Source of the DNA: Orientallactaga sibirica
Lineage: Eukaryota; Chordata; Mammalia; Rodentia; Dipodidae
Assembly: GCA_036365145.1 (NCBI GenBank)
Contig: JAEOAD010001365.1
Coordinates: 5,700,001-5,764,000 of the forward strand
Length of the DNA stretch: 64,000 nt
Direction of reading: 5' to 3'
Of this stretch, positions 8,698 to 20,769 are shown one piece after another. Below the pieces are notes generated by a model that saw only the letters and a list, made by a program, of their open reading frames with translations, had not been told where the DNA came from and did not search any database. The translations under genes and the position numbers were made by a program. Position 1 is the first letter of the stretch; each line of letters begins with the position of its first letter.

Positions 8698-10409
8698 TTG
8701 TCAGTTGGTAGTGGCCATACATTCATCAGTTCAGGGAGTGACAGGTGGCGCTGTGAATACAGAGAGAGCTCCTACATGGCCTGGGCCGCCTTTCCCTCTC
8801 TCTGACCCTTGTCTCTCCATCTGCAACCCAAGACACTGAACTTCACCATGTCCGTCATCCCAGTCCAAAACGTGAGGCCCAACACAACCCCAGAAATGAA
8901 GCTGGGCTGCATGGCTCCATCATTCCAAGAGTTTTCCCTTGGCCTCTGTGCCTCCCGAGTCCTTCTGTGGGTGCCATCCATCGCTTAGAAAACACCACCT
9001 CCCAAGCATAGGGAGCAGAGAGCTGCCCCCATGGCAGGCCTGATGGCTGCTCTTTCTTTTATGTCCCCTGAGGCAGTTAAAGATATTGGTCACCCAGGGA
9101 TCTTGAGCAATGACTTTGGGACCCTCAGCAGCTGGGGTAGCTAACTCATGGGATAACACTTCCTGCAAACAGTGTTCCTTGGTTCTTTCAAGGGTACTCA
9201 GAAGTCCCTGAGGGTTTGGACTGGTATTTCTCAACAGGCCTTGTCCAAGCTGTACAGGACCCCAAGACCAGGAACATCGAAGGCAGGAACAGAGAGCGGA
9301 AGCACACAGGTGCCCTATTTTCCTCACTGCTGGAAGTCGCATCCCTTCTTTCCTATCTTTGAGTTCCTTTAATGAAATGTTCTCCATCTCGGGCAGGAAA
9401 ACCATTTCCCTGCAAAATATAAAATCTATTGCTGAGCACTGCAATGAGAATTAACCTTGATTACCGCAGTAATTTACTAATCAAAACTGGAGACCTGCTA
9501 ATCAAGCTGGAATTGCCAGCTGCTTGGTTTTTATAGTAACATAACCAAAATTGAACATTTGGTAAACAAGGGTGTGGGTGTGATGGGGAGACTGGGATAG
9601 GGTGAGGGAGGGGCAGGCCCTTCCAGACGGGGAAGCAGACACAGCGAAAACATGGACAGAAATGCAGAAACTTCTCCCCACTGAACATCCCGCCGGAGCA
9701 TGTGAAAGGTGTGAGCGGACATTCCCAGCAGGTGTTTCATGGTGCAGCTTGTCTTAGGTTCAGTTCTTCCCTATGCCGACCCCTAGCCAAAGACACGAGT
9801 GAGAAGAGTGAGTTTGGAAGGGGACCCTAGGAGAAAGCTCAGTAAAGCAGGGGAGCGACACTAGCTCACTCACGAGCGATACACTCATGTTCACCCCTTG
9901 GTTATTGCGGAGTGCACCTGGGACTCAGACCTGCTAGGACATGACATAGAATGTGCCGGAATGGTCCCAGACAAAGGTGCAGAAAGATGCCATAGGTGAG
10001 GGCTGCTGATATTAGCTTCTGGGCTCTCTGCGATGTCTCTCCTGAAGGGCAGAAAGGCTCTGTGGCTGGTGGAACTACAAGTAGGGGACCACCAATCTGC
10101 CCGTGAGCTCTTTAAGTGTCATGGGGATGTAAGTGGATCATTGACTGCACTGCACCCAATGAGTCTCCCTTGAACGTCACTCCTTAGCAGACAACAGCCC
10201 CTCTGAGCTGCACCTACCTGAAGAAAACAGCCTGCTCCCTCACACTTCTAAGCTTTGGTGCACGCCGTTCACTCTGATGGGGCCAAGGTCAGCTAGGGTC
10301 TTTCCTCTAAGATGAATGGCAGTTGTTTTCCCAAAGCATTATTAGCATCAGCCCTGAGCAGCACCTGGCACTCTGTGTTTTTTGATTTCTTTTCTATTCC
10401 CTGCAGCTA
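8698..10409. other. single-copy intergenic sequence
   Basis: 1.7 kb without recognised repeats. It includes the longest open frame in the window (174 codons, minus strand, 8920-9444), which shows no domain, signal or conserved motif that I recognise. The part at about 9370-9560 is AT-rich with several TAAT cores and could be a conserved noncoding element. Confidence 0.45.
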
Positions 10410-10530
10410 TACTGATAAGTACTAGAGGGCTGGATTGTATCCTTTCAGCATCCCTTGGTCTAGAGGAATTACCAGTGCATGCTGTATGCTCAATAAGCCT
10501 CTCCTGATTGGGTGAGTTAATTATTCAAAC
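10410..10530 (+). mobile_element. possible L2 3'-end remnant
   Basis: AGGGCTGGATTGTATCCTTT followed by GCTGTATGCTCAATAAGCCT has the order of an L2 3' end (a gggcagggactttgt-like block, then a gctcaataaat-like block). Similarity is weak and could be chance. Confidence 0.3.
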
Positions 10531-11172
10531 ATGAATCAGGAACGACGGAAGAATGCTCTGTCCAAGACCACATGGCCAAGCCTTTCTGAATTACAGAAAA
10601 AAGAGAAAAAAAAAAGCCCTTTCTCACGGATGACTCCCTCCATCCTCAGATGGCCCATGAGACAGGCGAGGCAGACATGGTCCTACTGAGCAGCAGATAC
10701 AAGATGAGACAGAAGTCTAGGCTCGCTCGCATCCTCCGTCCCCTCAAGGTCCTGGGTAGCTCGAGCCTGCCATGGATCTTGGACGTTTGGATGCAGAGCT
10801 GTTCAAGTGTCTGCCTGTGTGATGCTGGCGGGTAGAGCAGCCCAGCGGTGCTTCCAGGAGTGTGCACTGATCGGTCTGTGTCTCATGTTCTCGGGAAGGC
10901 AGACGGTTCAACTTATGACCCGTCAGCTCTGAAGTAGTGTCAGAGTGATGGGCATTCAATAGGGACTTTGAATTATCGATGTAGGTCTTTTCCCAGGCCA
11001 GTGATAAGTGACACAAGACTCCCTCATGATTCTGAGAAGCTACAGCAAGCCACGTGATCCTCACCAACAACATGATTGTGGCAGGAAGTAGCTGGGATTC
11101 TACTGTGGACTGAGGTCAGTGGTGTTTTTTTTTTTTTTTTTTGAAGTAAGTATTCAAAAAATTGTATGGGAT
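10531..11172. other. single-copy intergenic sequence
   Basis: No repeat family is recognised except an A-rich run at 10598-10615 and a T run at 11127-11143. Overlapping frames on both strands (10646-11073) carry no domain features. Confidence 0.4.
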
Positions 11173-11527
11173 ATTGTAGCAGTCAGCTGCATGTTATGGG
11201 AAGAGTGATTTATTGAAACAGGAGAAGTTACATAATGACAGAAGAAGCTGGCCTGCTTTCACAGGTCCAAGGAAAGAGAGAGAAAGACAGAAAATCCACA
11301 AGCCACAGCAGCACCATAAGCAAACACACTTCAGAAGTCCAGGCTGAGCTCAGGCACTCTGCATATCTTTAGACTGCAATTCCAGATCCACCCCAACACC
11401 TTAGGGCTGGACCCTAGGGTCCACCCACAGTGGCATTTCCTATAGCCAGATGGCTGCAGATCTAAATTACAAACTTTAATAAAAATCCGGAATATACTGG
11501 GGGACATCCATTCAAACTACCTCAGCT
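11173..11527 (-). mobile_element. MaLR-type LTR, antisense
   Basis: Reads as the reverse complement of a rodent MaLR LTR: TTGTAGCAGTCAGCTGCATG at one end, GGAAGAGTGATTTATTGAAA (the reversed polyadenylation region) near it, and GGGGGACATCCATTCAAACT at the far end. Subfamily not determined. Confidence 0.55.
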
Positions 11528-12033
11528 AGTCAACACCTTATTCAAGGACGTCTTGTGTTGGGTGATTTTTTTGCCCAACTGTAGGATTATCATGATTCAT
11601 GTTCAGTGAACTTAGTAGGCTGGGTTAAGCTCTTATTTTGATAGATTACATATATCAGATATGTTTATTTTCAATTTACAGTGGGTGTACCAGGGTATAA
11701 CCCTACGCTAGGTGGAGGAGCATCTGCATTTAATATTTTAATAATAGTGATGGAAAGGGAATTCTGTATTTGAGACCTTTCTCAAATCAGAGTCTTCTGC
11801 CTGCTATGCAGGTAAAGAGTTGAAGGAGACAGTGCAGGTGACCAGAATGTCTTCTCAGGGGTGCAGCACAGCCCAGAAGGTGAGCATGTAAACTAAGGCG
11901 AGGAGGAGTGGGAGGGACAAGGAAGGTGAAGGATTGACAAAAACAGCAGGGAAAATCTACTACTGCATGCCTGCCTCCCCCGGATTGGGCTGTCCAGGGA
12001 CCACCTGTTGCCATTCAAGAAAGTAGAGAAGGG
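11528..12033. other. single-copy intergenic sequence
   Basis: AT-rich left half, ordinary composition on the right. No repeat or gene recognised. Confidence 0.4.
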
Positions 12034-12251
12034 CTCGAGAGATGGCTCAGTGGTCAAGGTGCCTGCCTGTGAAGGCTAAGAATGCCTGTTCCAATCTCCA
12101 GGTCCCACGTTTAGCCAGATACAAAAGTGACGCAAGGGCGCAATGTCACACATGTGCATATGGGGGCACAAGCATCTAGAGTTCATTCACTGTGCCTGAA
12201 AAGGCCCTGGCAAGCCCATTCTTTCTCTGAAATAAAAGAAGACGATGACGA
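12034..12251 (+). mobile_element. B2-like SINE
   Basis: Begins GGCTCGAGAGATGGCTCAGT and has a tail rich in GAAGACGATGACGAAAAAG instead of AATAAA repeats. AAGAAAGTAGAGAAGG at about 12018-12033 and 12253-12268 is a clear target-site duplication. Confidence 0.88.
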
Positions 12252-12955
12252 AAAAGAAAGTAGAGAAGGCTTCTTATCAGTGTAAATGTAAATAAAGCAG
12301 ATGGGAGAGGCCAGGAGCAGAGTCTCCCTGAAGAGCTGGCTCTACAGAGCTGGGTCTAGGAGCAGAGCAGAGGGACAATAGGCCAGTGGAAAGAAGGCCT
12401 GGGCTACACATGAGCCCTGCTTCAACCACAGGTGACAGGCTGCTCGTCTTAGTGCCGTGCACAATGGAAGCCAGGGGCCTCTGACAGGTCTCTGTGTCTG
12501 AGGCAGTATGGCCCAAAGGTGTGAGAAGCCTCTCTGAGCAGCTATTGGTCAGCCCCTCCTCGTGTTCTGTGGGTGTTGCTGTGGTGGGTACCATGAACAA
12601 CAGGAGCAGAGGTCCAGAGGAACGTTATCCCTGTGGTTTACGATCCCCTCCAAAGTTCCAGATGGGCCAGGAGGCTTTGGAAGACAGCGCCATGCAGGAC
12701 TTGATCTGTGTTCGCCACTGTGACCAAGGGCCGCTACCCGCCCTGTGGCCTGCTCTCCGTAGGCAGGTTTCCAACAGCACCTGGCAGAAAAGCCATGCTC
12801 TGCCCTTCCCAAGCCAACCAAATCACACGGTGAATCTGACCAGTGAGCGATCATGGGGGACAAGTGCAGAGGCCATTATGGGGACAGAAACAGCAGTCAT
12901 ATCTGTCCATGGATCTCCCACTGCCACCTGTCCAGTTGTGACTGGGTCAGGCTCT
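12252..12955. other. single-copy intergenic sequence
   Basis: Three overlapping frames of 104-163 codons lie on opposite strands here. They conflict with each other, lack recognisable domains and run into the adjoining SINE, so no gene is called. Confidence 0.4.
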
Positions 12956-13147
12956 TTTGAAAATATATTTTATTTATTTATTTGACAGAGAGAGAGAATG
13001 GGCGTGCCAGGGCCTCCAGCCACTTCAAATGAACTCCAGACGCATGCACCCCCTTGTGCATCTGACTTACGTGGGTCCTGGAGAATTGAACCAGGATCCT
13101 TTGGCTTTGCAGGCAAATGCCTTAACTTCTAAGCCACCTCTCCAGCC
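12956..13147 (-). mobile_element. B2-like SINE, antisense
   Basis: TTTTATTTATTTATTTGACA tail, then GGGCGTGCCAGGGCCTCCAG, ending in AAGCCACCTCTCCAGCCCC. Close to the consensus of the other copies, so probably relatively young. Confidence 0.92.
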
Positions 13148-13798
13148 CCTGAGTCAGGATCTTTAAATTTCCTTTTAATTACTCAAACATATGACCATGT
13201 TCATATTATAAAATAGTAGACCATTATTGGTAAGAGTGAGGGCTTGTTGGACATTCCCCACCCCAACCTGGCCATGTGTTACATTCTATGATCACAGTGT
13301 CTTATCATGCTCTTTGTGAGTGGCTGGAACTCATGTGGCATTCCGGGGCTCAGGGTTTACCCCTTGCTGTCCTCACATCTGCTCACTGTTCTCTTTCTAC
13401 CCTTTTCTCCGTTGATGGGTAGCTTGGTTAATTTTAGCTCTTATTACCACACCAAGCGCGCTTCCATGGGACTCTGCAAATACCCAGACGCAGAAAGAGC
13501 AGAAGGGCAAAAGTGGTGCACCGTCACAGTTCTAGGATGCATCGTCAGGTCCCGCCCACAAGAGGTGCAGGATGTCAGCCTTCTCCGACTCACTCCCCAC
13601 ACTGTCCCAGCCCTATAGCTTCACACTCACAACCATGGCCGAATTGGAGCATAGAATGCCATGGGCATTCAAACATCATGGACACCCGAGCATGGACATC
13701 AGCTTTCGTATGGCCACGAGTTTCATCCATGAGATCTTAGATCTGGCCCGCCTTTCTGTGGGGAATTTGTCCTTCTTTGTCCGTGCTCATTGATACAT
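13148..13798. other. single-copy intergenic sequence
   Basis: No interspersed repeat or gene recognised. Three short frames overlap on the plus strand in different phases, which argues against coding. Confidence 0.4.
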
Positions 13799-14145
13799 TG
13801 TGGTTGTTTGAATTAGGTGTCCCCCCTCCCCCGCATAACCTCATGTGTTTTGTATATTTGGTCCTCAGCACGTGGCAATTTGGGAGGTGGAGGCTTGCTG
13901 CGGGAGGTGTGTTGTGGGGGCCGGTTTGGGAGTGTTATCGTCAGCTCCCCCTAGGTAAAGCTCAGCTCACTCTCCTGCAGCTCTTCTCCACCTTCCGTGC
14001 CAGAGGTGATGTCCAGCCTCTGCTCACGCCATGTTTTCCCTGACCATCATGAAGCTTCCTCTGGATACTATAAAAGAAACCCTTTCCTCCCATGGCTGCT
14101 TTTACACGGGTGCCTTATCCCAGCAACAAAAAGCCAACTACAACA
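13799..14145 (+). mobile_element. ORR1-like MaLR solo LTR
   Basis: Starts TGTGGTTGTTTGAATTAGGT and ends CAGCAACAAAAAGCCAACTACAACA (14121-14145), the TGTGG...CAACA layout of ORR1/MT LTRs. AAGAAACCCTTTCCTCC occupies the polyadenylation-region position. No internal region follows. Confidence 0.75.
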
Positions 14146-14154
14146 GAAAATGAT

Positions 14155-14206
14155 GCACACACACATATTCTGTATGCTAATTCTCGTGTGTGTGTGTGTG
14201 TGTGTA
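14155..14206. repeat. (CA)n and (TG)n inverted pair
   Basis: A short CA run at 14156-14166 and a TG run at 14188-14206 are separated by about 20 bp. Because CA and TG are reverse complements, the pair could form a small hairpin. Confidence 0.8.
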
Positions 14207-14773
14207 CTTTTTCCCATTATGCTGCAAGTCATTTTTCCCTTCTTTCTCGCCCCCTCCTCTTTTGCCTCTCTCCTTTCTTTCCTTGGGGAAATCTTGGCCA
14301 CGCTCAAGAGTTGTGTTTACAGCTGGTACATTCCAGGGGTTTCTTGCTCATCTCACCTCTGCAAACCAGAAAGCCCTGAAGCTCCCAGTTGCTGCCGCAA
14401 GAGCAAAGCAGCTTTTAGAACCCACTTTTGTGAATGACAAAGAAAAAGACAGAATTCCGTCCGTTCCAAAGGACAGGGCTGTCACCTGTTGCTCTTGCCT
14501 ACCCTTGTGCTCGGCTGTGCATGGCAGTAATGAATCCAGAAAGTCCTTCCCGGAGTCGGCCTCAGAATCCTTCCTCATGTGAGTGGTCCCGCAACTCGGT
14601 GTTGTCAGCGTGTAAGAAAATCTATATGCAGTCATAGCCGCCACTTAATGAAGTGCATTTTAATCATTCCAGCTAACAGGGGCTTCGGAGCCTCTCTACC
14701 CCGCAATGATTATCTCATCAGAGTTTTCATTAAAATGAAAAACTCAGCTAATTGTTTTGACCTCACCATTTAG
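14207..14773. other. single-copy sequence, candidate conserved element
   Basis: No repeat recognised. The right part (about 14640-14770) is dense in ATTA/TAAT cores, for example CATTTTAATCATTCCAGCTA, TTCATTAAAATGAAAAACTC and AGCTAATTGTTTTGACC. This could be a homeodomain-bound noncoding element but is unproven. Confidence 0.35.
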
Positions 14774-14862
14774 GAAAATGATAATAATAACAAGCGAACA
14801 TTTATTGAGTGGTTACTATGTACCACACAGTGTAGGAAATGCTTTACATGCAATCTGACAGT
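14774..14862 (-). mobile_element. MIR SINE fragment, antisense
   Basis: AACATTTATTGAGTGGTTAC, CTATGTACCACACAGTGTAG and GAAATGCTTTACATGCAATC match the reverse complement of the MIR 3' half in order. Well preserved for its age. Confidence 0.88.
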
Positions 14863-15053
14863 AGATACTTCTGTGGAATGATGTCATGGTCAGGGGATGG
14901 GAGCAAATAGTCCCCTCTTGCCACGCTCAGCTTAACCCTTTCCTCTCCTAAGATGTAGCCAGCAGGATGCAGCTTTCCTCCCCACCCCAGCCATAATCCT
15001 TCACCGTCTCTCCTCTGATGAGATCCCTGAACTCATTGGAGCACAGTGAGTCT

Positions 15054-15268
15054 TGTTTTAAATATATTTATTTATTTGCAAGCAGAGAGAGATAGAGAGG
15101 AGACAGACAGAAAGAATGAGCATGCCAGGGCCTCTAGCTGCTGCAAACCAACTCCAAACACATACTCCACTTTGTGCATCTGGCTTTACATGGGCACTGG
15201 GGAATCTAAGTCGGTTTGTTTGGCTTTGCAGGCAAGTGCCTTAACCACTGAGCCATCTCTCCAGCCCA
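15054..15268 (-). mobile_element. B2-like SINE, antisense
   Basis: Tail TTTTAAATATATTTATTTAT, then CATGCCAGGGCCTCTAGCTG, ending GAGCCATCTCTCCAGCCC. Standard length for the family. Confidence 0.9.
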
Positions 15269-15324
15269 GGTCTTTCTGTCTTCATGATTTGAAATATAAA
15301 TCTCAAATTAGTAGGTATATTGGC

Positions 15325-15652
15325 AACTTACCTCTGTGACACAACACCCAATAGAAACGACTTCAAGGAGGGAAGGGTGACTTTGGCTCATGGCTTAAAG
15401 ACCCAGTCTTGCACAGTGGGGCAGGCATGGTGGCTGGAGCAATGAAGCTCAAGGCTACTGCTGTTTACATGTTGGTAGATCTGAAACCAGAGACCCTGGG
15501 CTGGAACCAGAAACACATTAACACCTTCCTGGTGACCCACTGCTGGGCCACGTTCCTCAAGGTTCTACAAACTCCAAAACAGCACCACCAGCTAGAGACC
15601 AAGTGTTCAAACACCCAAGCTGGTGGTCATCATTTCCGATTCAAACCATGGC
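15325..15652 (-). mobile_element. MaLR-type LTR, antisense
   Basis: Starts GCAACTTACCTCTGTGACAC and carries GGGTGACTTTGGCTCATGG. It ends AGAGACCAAGTGTTCAAACA and ATTCAAACCATGGCA, the reversed 5' end of a rodent MaLR LTR. Diverged, subfamily unknown. Confidence 0.5.
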
Positions 15653-15907
15653 AAAGGAGAAAACTTAGAAAGAGCTCCCAGCCAGGCAATGGTGCCGGTC
15701 TCTACAGGCAGTGCCTCACCACTGCTGGTGGGGTACACCCTGGCTGCTGTATTGTCAAGTGGTGACAAGCCCGTGAATCTCTTGGGAATTGTTCACAATC
15801 CTTGGAAGTCACCTTTTCTGGAAATAACTGCTGAGTATCTCCTTTCTCCTGGGGGTGCCCCCCCTACCTAATATCAGACAACACAGTAGTCAAAAACCTC
15901 AAACCTG

Positions 15908-16084
15908 GGCTGAAGAGATGGCTTCACAGTTAAGGCACTTGCCCGAGAAGCCTACAGACCCAGGTTCCATTCCCCAGGACCCACGTAAACCAGATGCACA
16001 AGGCGACGCATGTGTCTGGAGTTTGCTTACAGGGGCTGGAGACTCTGGCATGCTCTGTCTCTGTTTCCTTCTCTCTCTCTCAAA

Positions 16085-16127
<43 letters not shown>

Positions 16128-16128
16128 A
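15908..16128 (+). mobile_element. B2-like SINE with (AAAT)n tail
   Basis: Begins GGGCTGAAGAGATGGCTTCA, B box around GGTTCCATTCC, (CT)n, then about eleven tandem AAAT units (16083-16127). The A-rich 3' tail has expanded into a tetranucleotide microsatellite. Confidence 0.92.
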
Positions 16129-16159
16129 AGCTCAAACCTCTAGCTTCAAGGTAGGGTAA

Positions 16160-16618
16160 TTGTCAGTCTCACTAACACATCAGAGTTCCCTACTGGAGTG
16201 CTAGTGGATCATTGCAGGTGTCAATGTCACTGGTTGAAGGAACATTTTTAGAAGGGGTCCGGCATTGTTTTGTGTGTTTGTAGAGGGATTTGGCATGTGA
16301 GCCTGGGTGAACTCAGTGAATGAGGAAGATCCGTTCTCAATGCGGATGGGCATTTTTCACTTGGCTGTAGCCAGGATGGAACCACAGAGAAGGAAAGGAA
16401 GTTGTTCTTTCTCCCAGAGCTGAAATCTACTCTTCACCTGCCCTCGGACACCAGAACTCCAGCCTTTGGACTGCAGGAATTGCACCAGCACCCATTCAGG
16501 CCTGGGGTTCTCAAACATTTGGACTTGGGACTAAATCATGCTACCCAGGAATTTCCAGCTTCCACATGGCCTCCTGTAGAATGCCTTGGTCTCAGTCATG
16601 TGAGCCAAGCCTCCTAGC
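16160..16618 (+). mobile_element. possible ancient mammalian LTR-type repeat
   Basis: GAGGAAGATCCGTTCTCAAT, CACCAGAACTCCAGCCTTTG and a run ending TTTGGACTTGGGACTAAATC follow the order of an old interspersed repeat shared among mammals that I recall but cannot name with confidence. No target-site duplication is visible. Confidence 0.4.
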
Positions 16619-17031
16619 GTGGTGGTGTGAATGTGTGTCCCCCACAGACCCAGATGTTTTTTAAAGATTGTAACTTGGATCTCTCCAGCTGCCTGGCTGG
16701 AGGAGGTGTCAGGTGGGGGGTGGATCCTGGGGTCCAGCCCTAGGGTGCGTTCGGGAGTGGATCTGATTTCCAGCCCGAGAGTAGGCAGAGGAGTTTGAGC
16801 TCTGCCTGGGTCCCTGCTGCTCGCTGCCTGTTTGTTCTTGCTTCTTCTTCTTTTTTTTTTTTTTTCTGGCTATTTGGTTGTTTCTCTGTGCTTGGATATA
16901 TGGAAGCAGCTTCTCCCACCATGGTTTGATTCCCTCCTGGATCCATGAGCTTGGAATAAACTCCTTCCTCCAATAATCTGTGTCTGCTTTGGATGTTCAT
17001 CCCAGCAACATGGAGCTGTCCACTATACTTA
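16619..17031 (+). mobile_element. MaLR-type solo LTR (dipodoid-type)
   Basis: Starts GTGGTGGTGTGAATGTGTGT and contains GGAATAAACTCCTTCCTCCA and a CAGCAACATGGAGCTGTCCA terminus. The same layout recurs at 34785-35160 and in the two-LTR element at 24380-26707. An internal T run lies at 16850-16865. Confidence 0.75.
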
Positions 17032-17084
17032 GTTGTGTTGCTAGCTTTTCCAGAATATTTGACATAAATGCCTGAAAGTATATC

Positions 17085-17345
17085 CCAGTCTATCCCAGTG
17101 TATCATGGCAGGAGGTGAGGTGGAAGTGCAACTCACTTCATGGTGGCCAGAAACCAAAGGGAGAGGATGTTGGTGCTGGCTGGCTTTCTCCTTTCCCTCT
17201 TTTTATTCCATTGAGGCCCCCAACCTATGGGATGGTGCTGGGTGGTCTTCTCTGCTTAGTCGTTCTCTCTGGAAAGACCCCCACAGACATAACTAGAAGT
17301 GTGCTTTACGAGTCTCCCAGGTGACTCTCAGTCCAATCAAGCTCA
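17085..17345 (-). mobile_element. MaLR-type LTR, antisense
   Basis: CTGGCTTTCTCCTTTCCCTC, CTATGGGATGGTGCTGGGTG and a GAGTCTCCCAGGTGACTCT stretch resemble, in order, the reverse complement of a common rodent MaLR-type LTR. Diverged. Confidence 0.5.
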
Positions 17346-18049
17346 CAGAGAGGACCCTCCGCCATGCTGCCTGTCTTGCTGGGCATCGAGACATACTATT
17401 GGTTCCATGCCCCAATACTGGGAGGTCACTATGCTGTACCTTCAACTGGTGTCTTTCTCTGTCCTTCCCAGCTTTTCGACCACTCCCCTCACTTCCATCT
17501 GAGAACATTCCTTCCACAGATCTCTTCCTCAGACCCTCTGTCTCGTCCTGCTTCCTACTTGCAGGGAGCCATTCCTAACACATGGATCCCAGAGCGCTTC
17601 CTCCATCCTGGTCATCCTTAAGCTTCAGTGACAAGTCATCCTTTGCTTTCCTGATGAAAAGCATCCAGTCAGGTCCCATGAAGCCCTGCAAGAACAAGGG
17701 AGAGTATGCCTGCCTGTCAAATGGAAGACATGCCAAGGGGACTGGGGATCACCTGGATCTTCCTAAGATGCATCTCTTCTCCACTCAAAATGCAAGTGAG
17801 ATCCTGATTGAGGTGGGTGCGTCGGGCACTTGGGTACCGCTCTAGCTGCAGATGGATGCCACTGCTGTTAATTTTCATTGTCATGCGTTAGCTACTTTTC
17901 CCAAGACCAGGTACTGACAGGAGCTACTTAAGAGTCAAAGGACCTGTTTTGGCTCTGGGTTCCGTCTGTGTGTTACGGCAGGGAAGGTGTGATACGGCAG
18001 ATCCTCACGTCTCACTTGATCGGGAAGCAGGGAACAGGACCAGAGGCAG
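17346..18049. other. single-copy intergenic sequence
   Basis: Several 60-87 codon frames overlap in all three plus-strand phases with no dominant frame. No repeat recognised. Confidence 0.4.
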
Positions 18050-18230
18050 GGCTAACATATATAACCCTCTAGTCTATGCCCTACAACCTTGGGTCCACCA
18101 GCTAGGCCACACATGAAAAAAGATTCCACAACCTCCTAAAACAGCACCACCAACTGGGGATCATGTTAAAATTCCTGAGTTTGGGGGTGTTGCTTGCATG
18201 TGAACCACAGCAGTTCATATGGCTTAAGTT
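18050..18230 (-). mobile_element. MaLR-type LTR fragment, antisense
   Basis: CCTAAAACAGCACCACCAAC and TGGGGATCATGTTAAAATTC match the equivalent segment of the copy at 15325-15652. Only one end of the LTR is present. Confidence 0.4.
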
Positions 18231-18774
18231 TGTACACTGTTTGAAATATAAATTTGGGATTATTGGCAATCTGGAATGACTCTAATCCAATGATTTCTAT
18301 GTTAGGTCAGGTCATAAATCCCAGCAGCCTTCAGTGCTACCAGACCCGTGACCCTCTGACCAGCTTCTCTGTGTCCCGGACTCTAAGCTTGCTTTCCTCT
18401 GAGGCCCGCGTCGTGCTTTTCTGTGGTTATCTTAACCTCCCTCACCCAGCATCCTGTGAGACAGTTGTCTAGAAAAATCGTTAAGACAGGAAAGCCCTAG
18501 AGCCATCACCACCAATATCCACTTGCATGAGCTCGAGCTATCTGTGTGCTGTTTGCTCACCTGAGCATTAGCTCACCTGAGGGGAAGGTTCGCTCCCAAA
18601 TCTAGTAGGATTCGTTTAGTTGTGAGTGTCTTGGAAATCCCACCTTCTCCTCTTCTTTCGCTTTTATATCTTTAAACATCACCTTCATACCAAAAGAGGC
18701 TGTGTTTTCCTCTGCTTGCCGAGCCCCCACTACAGTAGAAAGCAAAGGCCATGCAGACATTTTGTCTGGTTGGT
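18231..18774. other. single-copy intergenic sequence
   Basis: No repeat or gene recognised. Confidence 0.4.
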
Positions 18775-18888
18775 TTTGGAGACAGGGTCTCACAATGGAT
18801 ATAGCCCAGGCTCACATTGAACTCCCAATGGACCTGACTCTAACCTCCTGCGTGCTGGGATGACAGGTGTGCACCACAACATCGAGGT
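18775..18888 (-). mobile_element. old B1-like SINE, antisense
   Basis: TTGGAGACAGGGTCTCACAA followed by TGCGTGCTGGGATGACAGGT and GTGCACCACAACATCGAGG. Clearly 7SL-derived and diverged. Confidence 0.75.
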
Positions 18889-20727
18889 CAGATCTAATTT
18901 GGATCTGGAAAAGCCAAGTCTCTGTGCAAGGGGAAGCTTGTCCATGAGGTGATCATCTGGGAAAAGTCATGGGCCAGAGGAAAGTTAGGTTTAATATTCA
19001 ATTTTGAGGTGGTTCTAAGCTCCAGTCAGAGTTCCTTCCCTCACCTTCCTGTGCCAGGAGCCAAACCTACCCTAATATCACAAATGACCATCTACCATTC
19101 TAGCCCAGTCAAAACCCATCTGGGACTTTGTAGGCTCAGGAGATGGGCAGGTCATTATAGAAAACCCAGCTCTCTTTCTGTTTTTGAAAACAGAATTGGG
19201 GGTGGATTGTCTTTGGGAGTGGGGAAGATGATCCACTCAGGAATGTAATGCAAGGCCAGAACTTCCAAATGTGAGTGTGCAGGAATGATGGCAATCGGGA
19301 GTGTTCACGCTACAGCGGGGGTTCCTAGGTTTGTGTCAATTTAGTCTCCAATCAAGAGCAGTCCGCCTCACTTTGCCAAATCACACAACGGTTCTCCCAC
19401 CCCCACCCCCCGCCATCACATTGAGAAAGGGGATCCACTAACAAACAGCATGACGATGTCACAAATCAATTTTATTGAAACCGTATTAGGTTTCAGTAAA
19501 ACTAAAGGACCAGACACTGAAGGAGAGGAAGCCAGGGGAAGAGAAGACAGCACACCAAGATTTACTTCTGAGTGCTACAAAATATTGAACTAAAAATAAC
19601 ATTAAAGATGAAATTTGTAATGAATCTCAAGCTGCTAAATTCCCCAAGGCTGAGTCTGCCAAAGGCTTCATGGCAATCCTCTGTTCTTGCCTGTCTTTAT
19701 TTAAATATTTTATACAGTTGTCTATGTTCATGTGCAGAGTGAACTGTCATTTATATTTCAGTCCACTCTAAAATGGATCTTAGGCCTCCTCCAGCTGAGC
19801 TGCACGCAGAGCGGGGCTGAGCTGAGAGGTAGGCTTGAATGAAGACGGATATTTAATGTACTTCTTATGTACTTATACTTGCCTGTCATGTTTTCTGCCT
19901 TAAACCTGATTTGTAATTCTATGGGTTTTGTGACATTATGATAAGATGCGATGTGCGCAAGACTCCCATTTAGCAGGGACATTGACGGGCATTTGAGTTA
20001 AGGAGAGTGGTTGACGGGAGCGGAGGCAGGATTCGGACCCTGCGGCTTAATGCTTACTTGAAGAAGTTGCCTCTTCTGGAGCCGTAGTATTTCATGCTTT
20101 TCTGTACATTAGACTTTGCCAAAGTGAACTTTTGGAAGAATAAAACATTTCCAAGATAAATTCAATTTTCGCTAGTGTTGAAACTGAACTTTCTGTGTCG
20201 CTCAGTGATTTACTCCAGTTTGGGTGGGAGAGTGCATTATCTGAGTTCACACATCGAGGTGGAGGGCTGAGAGAAAATGGCAAGGAGGAAAGGAACAGCT
20301 TGCAGCAGCCGGTGTAGACGGCCTCGGTTTACCATGCAGAAGCAGGTGGTGAGGGTGAAGATGAAGCCCCACTGTGGATTGCCCTGAGGTACTCGGTTTG
20401 ACAAGTTACAGCACCTATAGTGTGAGCCATCCAGCTCTGGGAAGAAGGAAATCTGGGGAGGGGGAAGTTCCTGTGGCCCGTCCCCACTGCCCATCAAGTG
20501 TCCTCAGGATGGACCGACAGTCCTCAAGCAGGCTAAACTTTCCTGCAGGCAGCCTGGAGGAGCGGTTTCTTCTCTTCCAATGCCCAGCCAAGCACTGGCA
20601 ATGTTCTACCCTGTTCCAGGTCCTTCACCCTTCTCTCCACATAGTCCTGGATAGAACACTTGTCATATGCCAGGCACCATCTTCTTGGGGTGGGAGCACC
20701 ATTCATAGCTCTGGATTCTGGTGCAAG

Positions 20728-20769
<42 letters not shown>

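Noticed and set aside
8920..9444. Longest open frame, 174 codons on the minus strand
   Set aside because: No recognisable domain, signal or family pattern, and an overlapping plus-strand frame. In mammalian DNA a single open stretch of this length occurs by chance. No splice context stands out.
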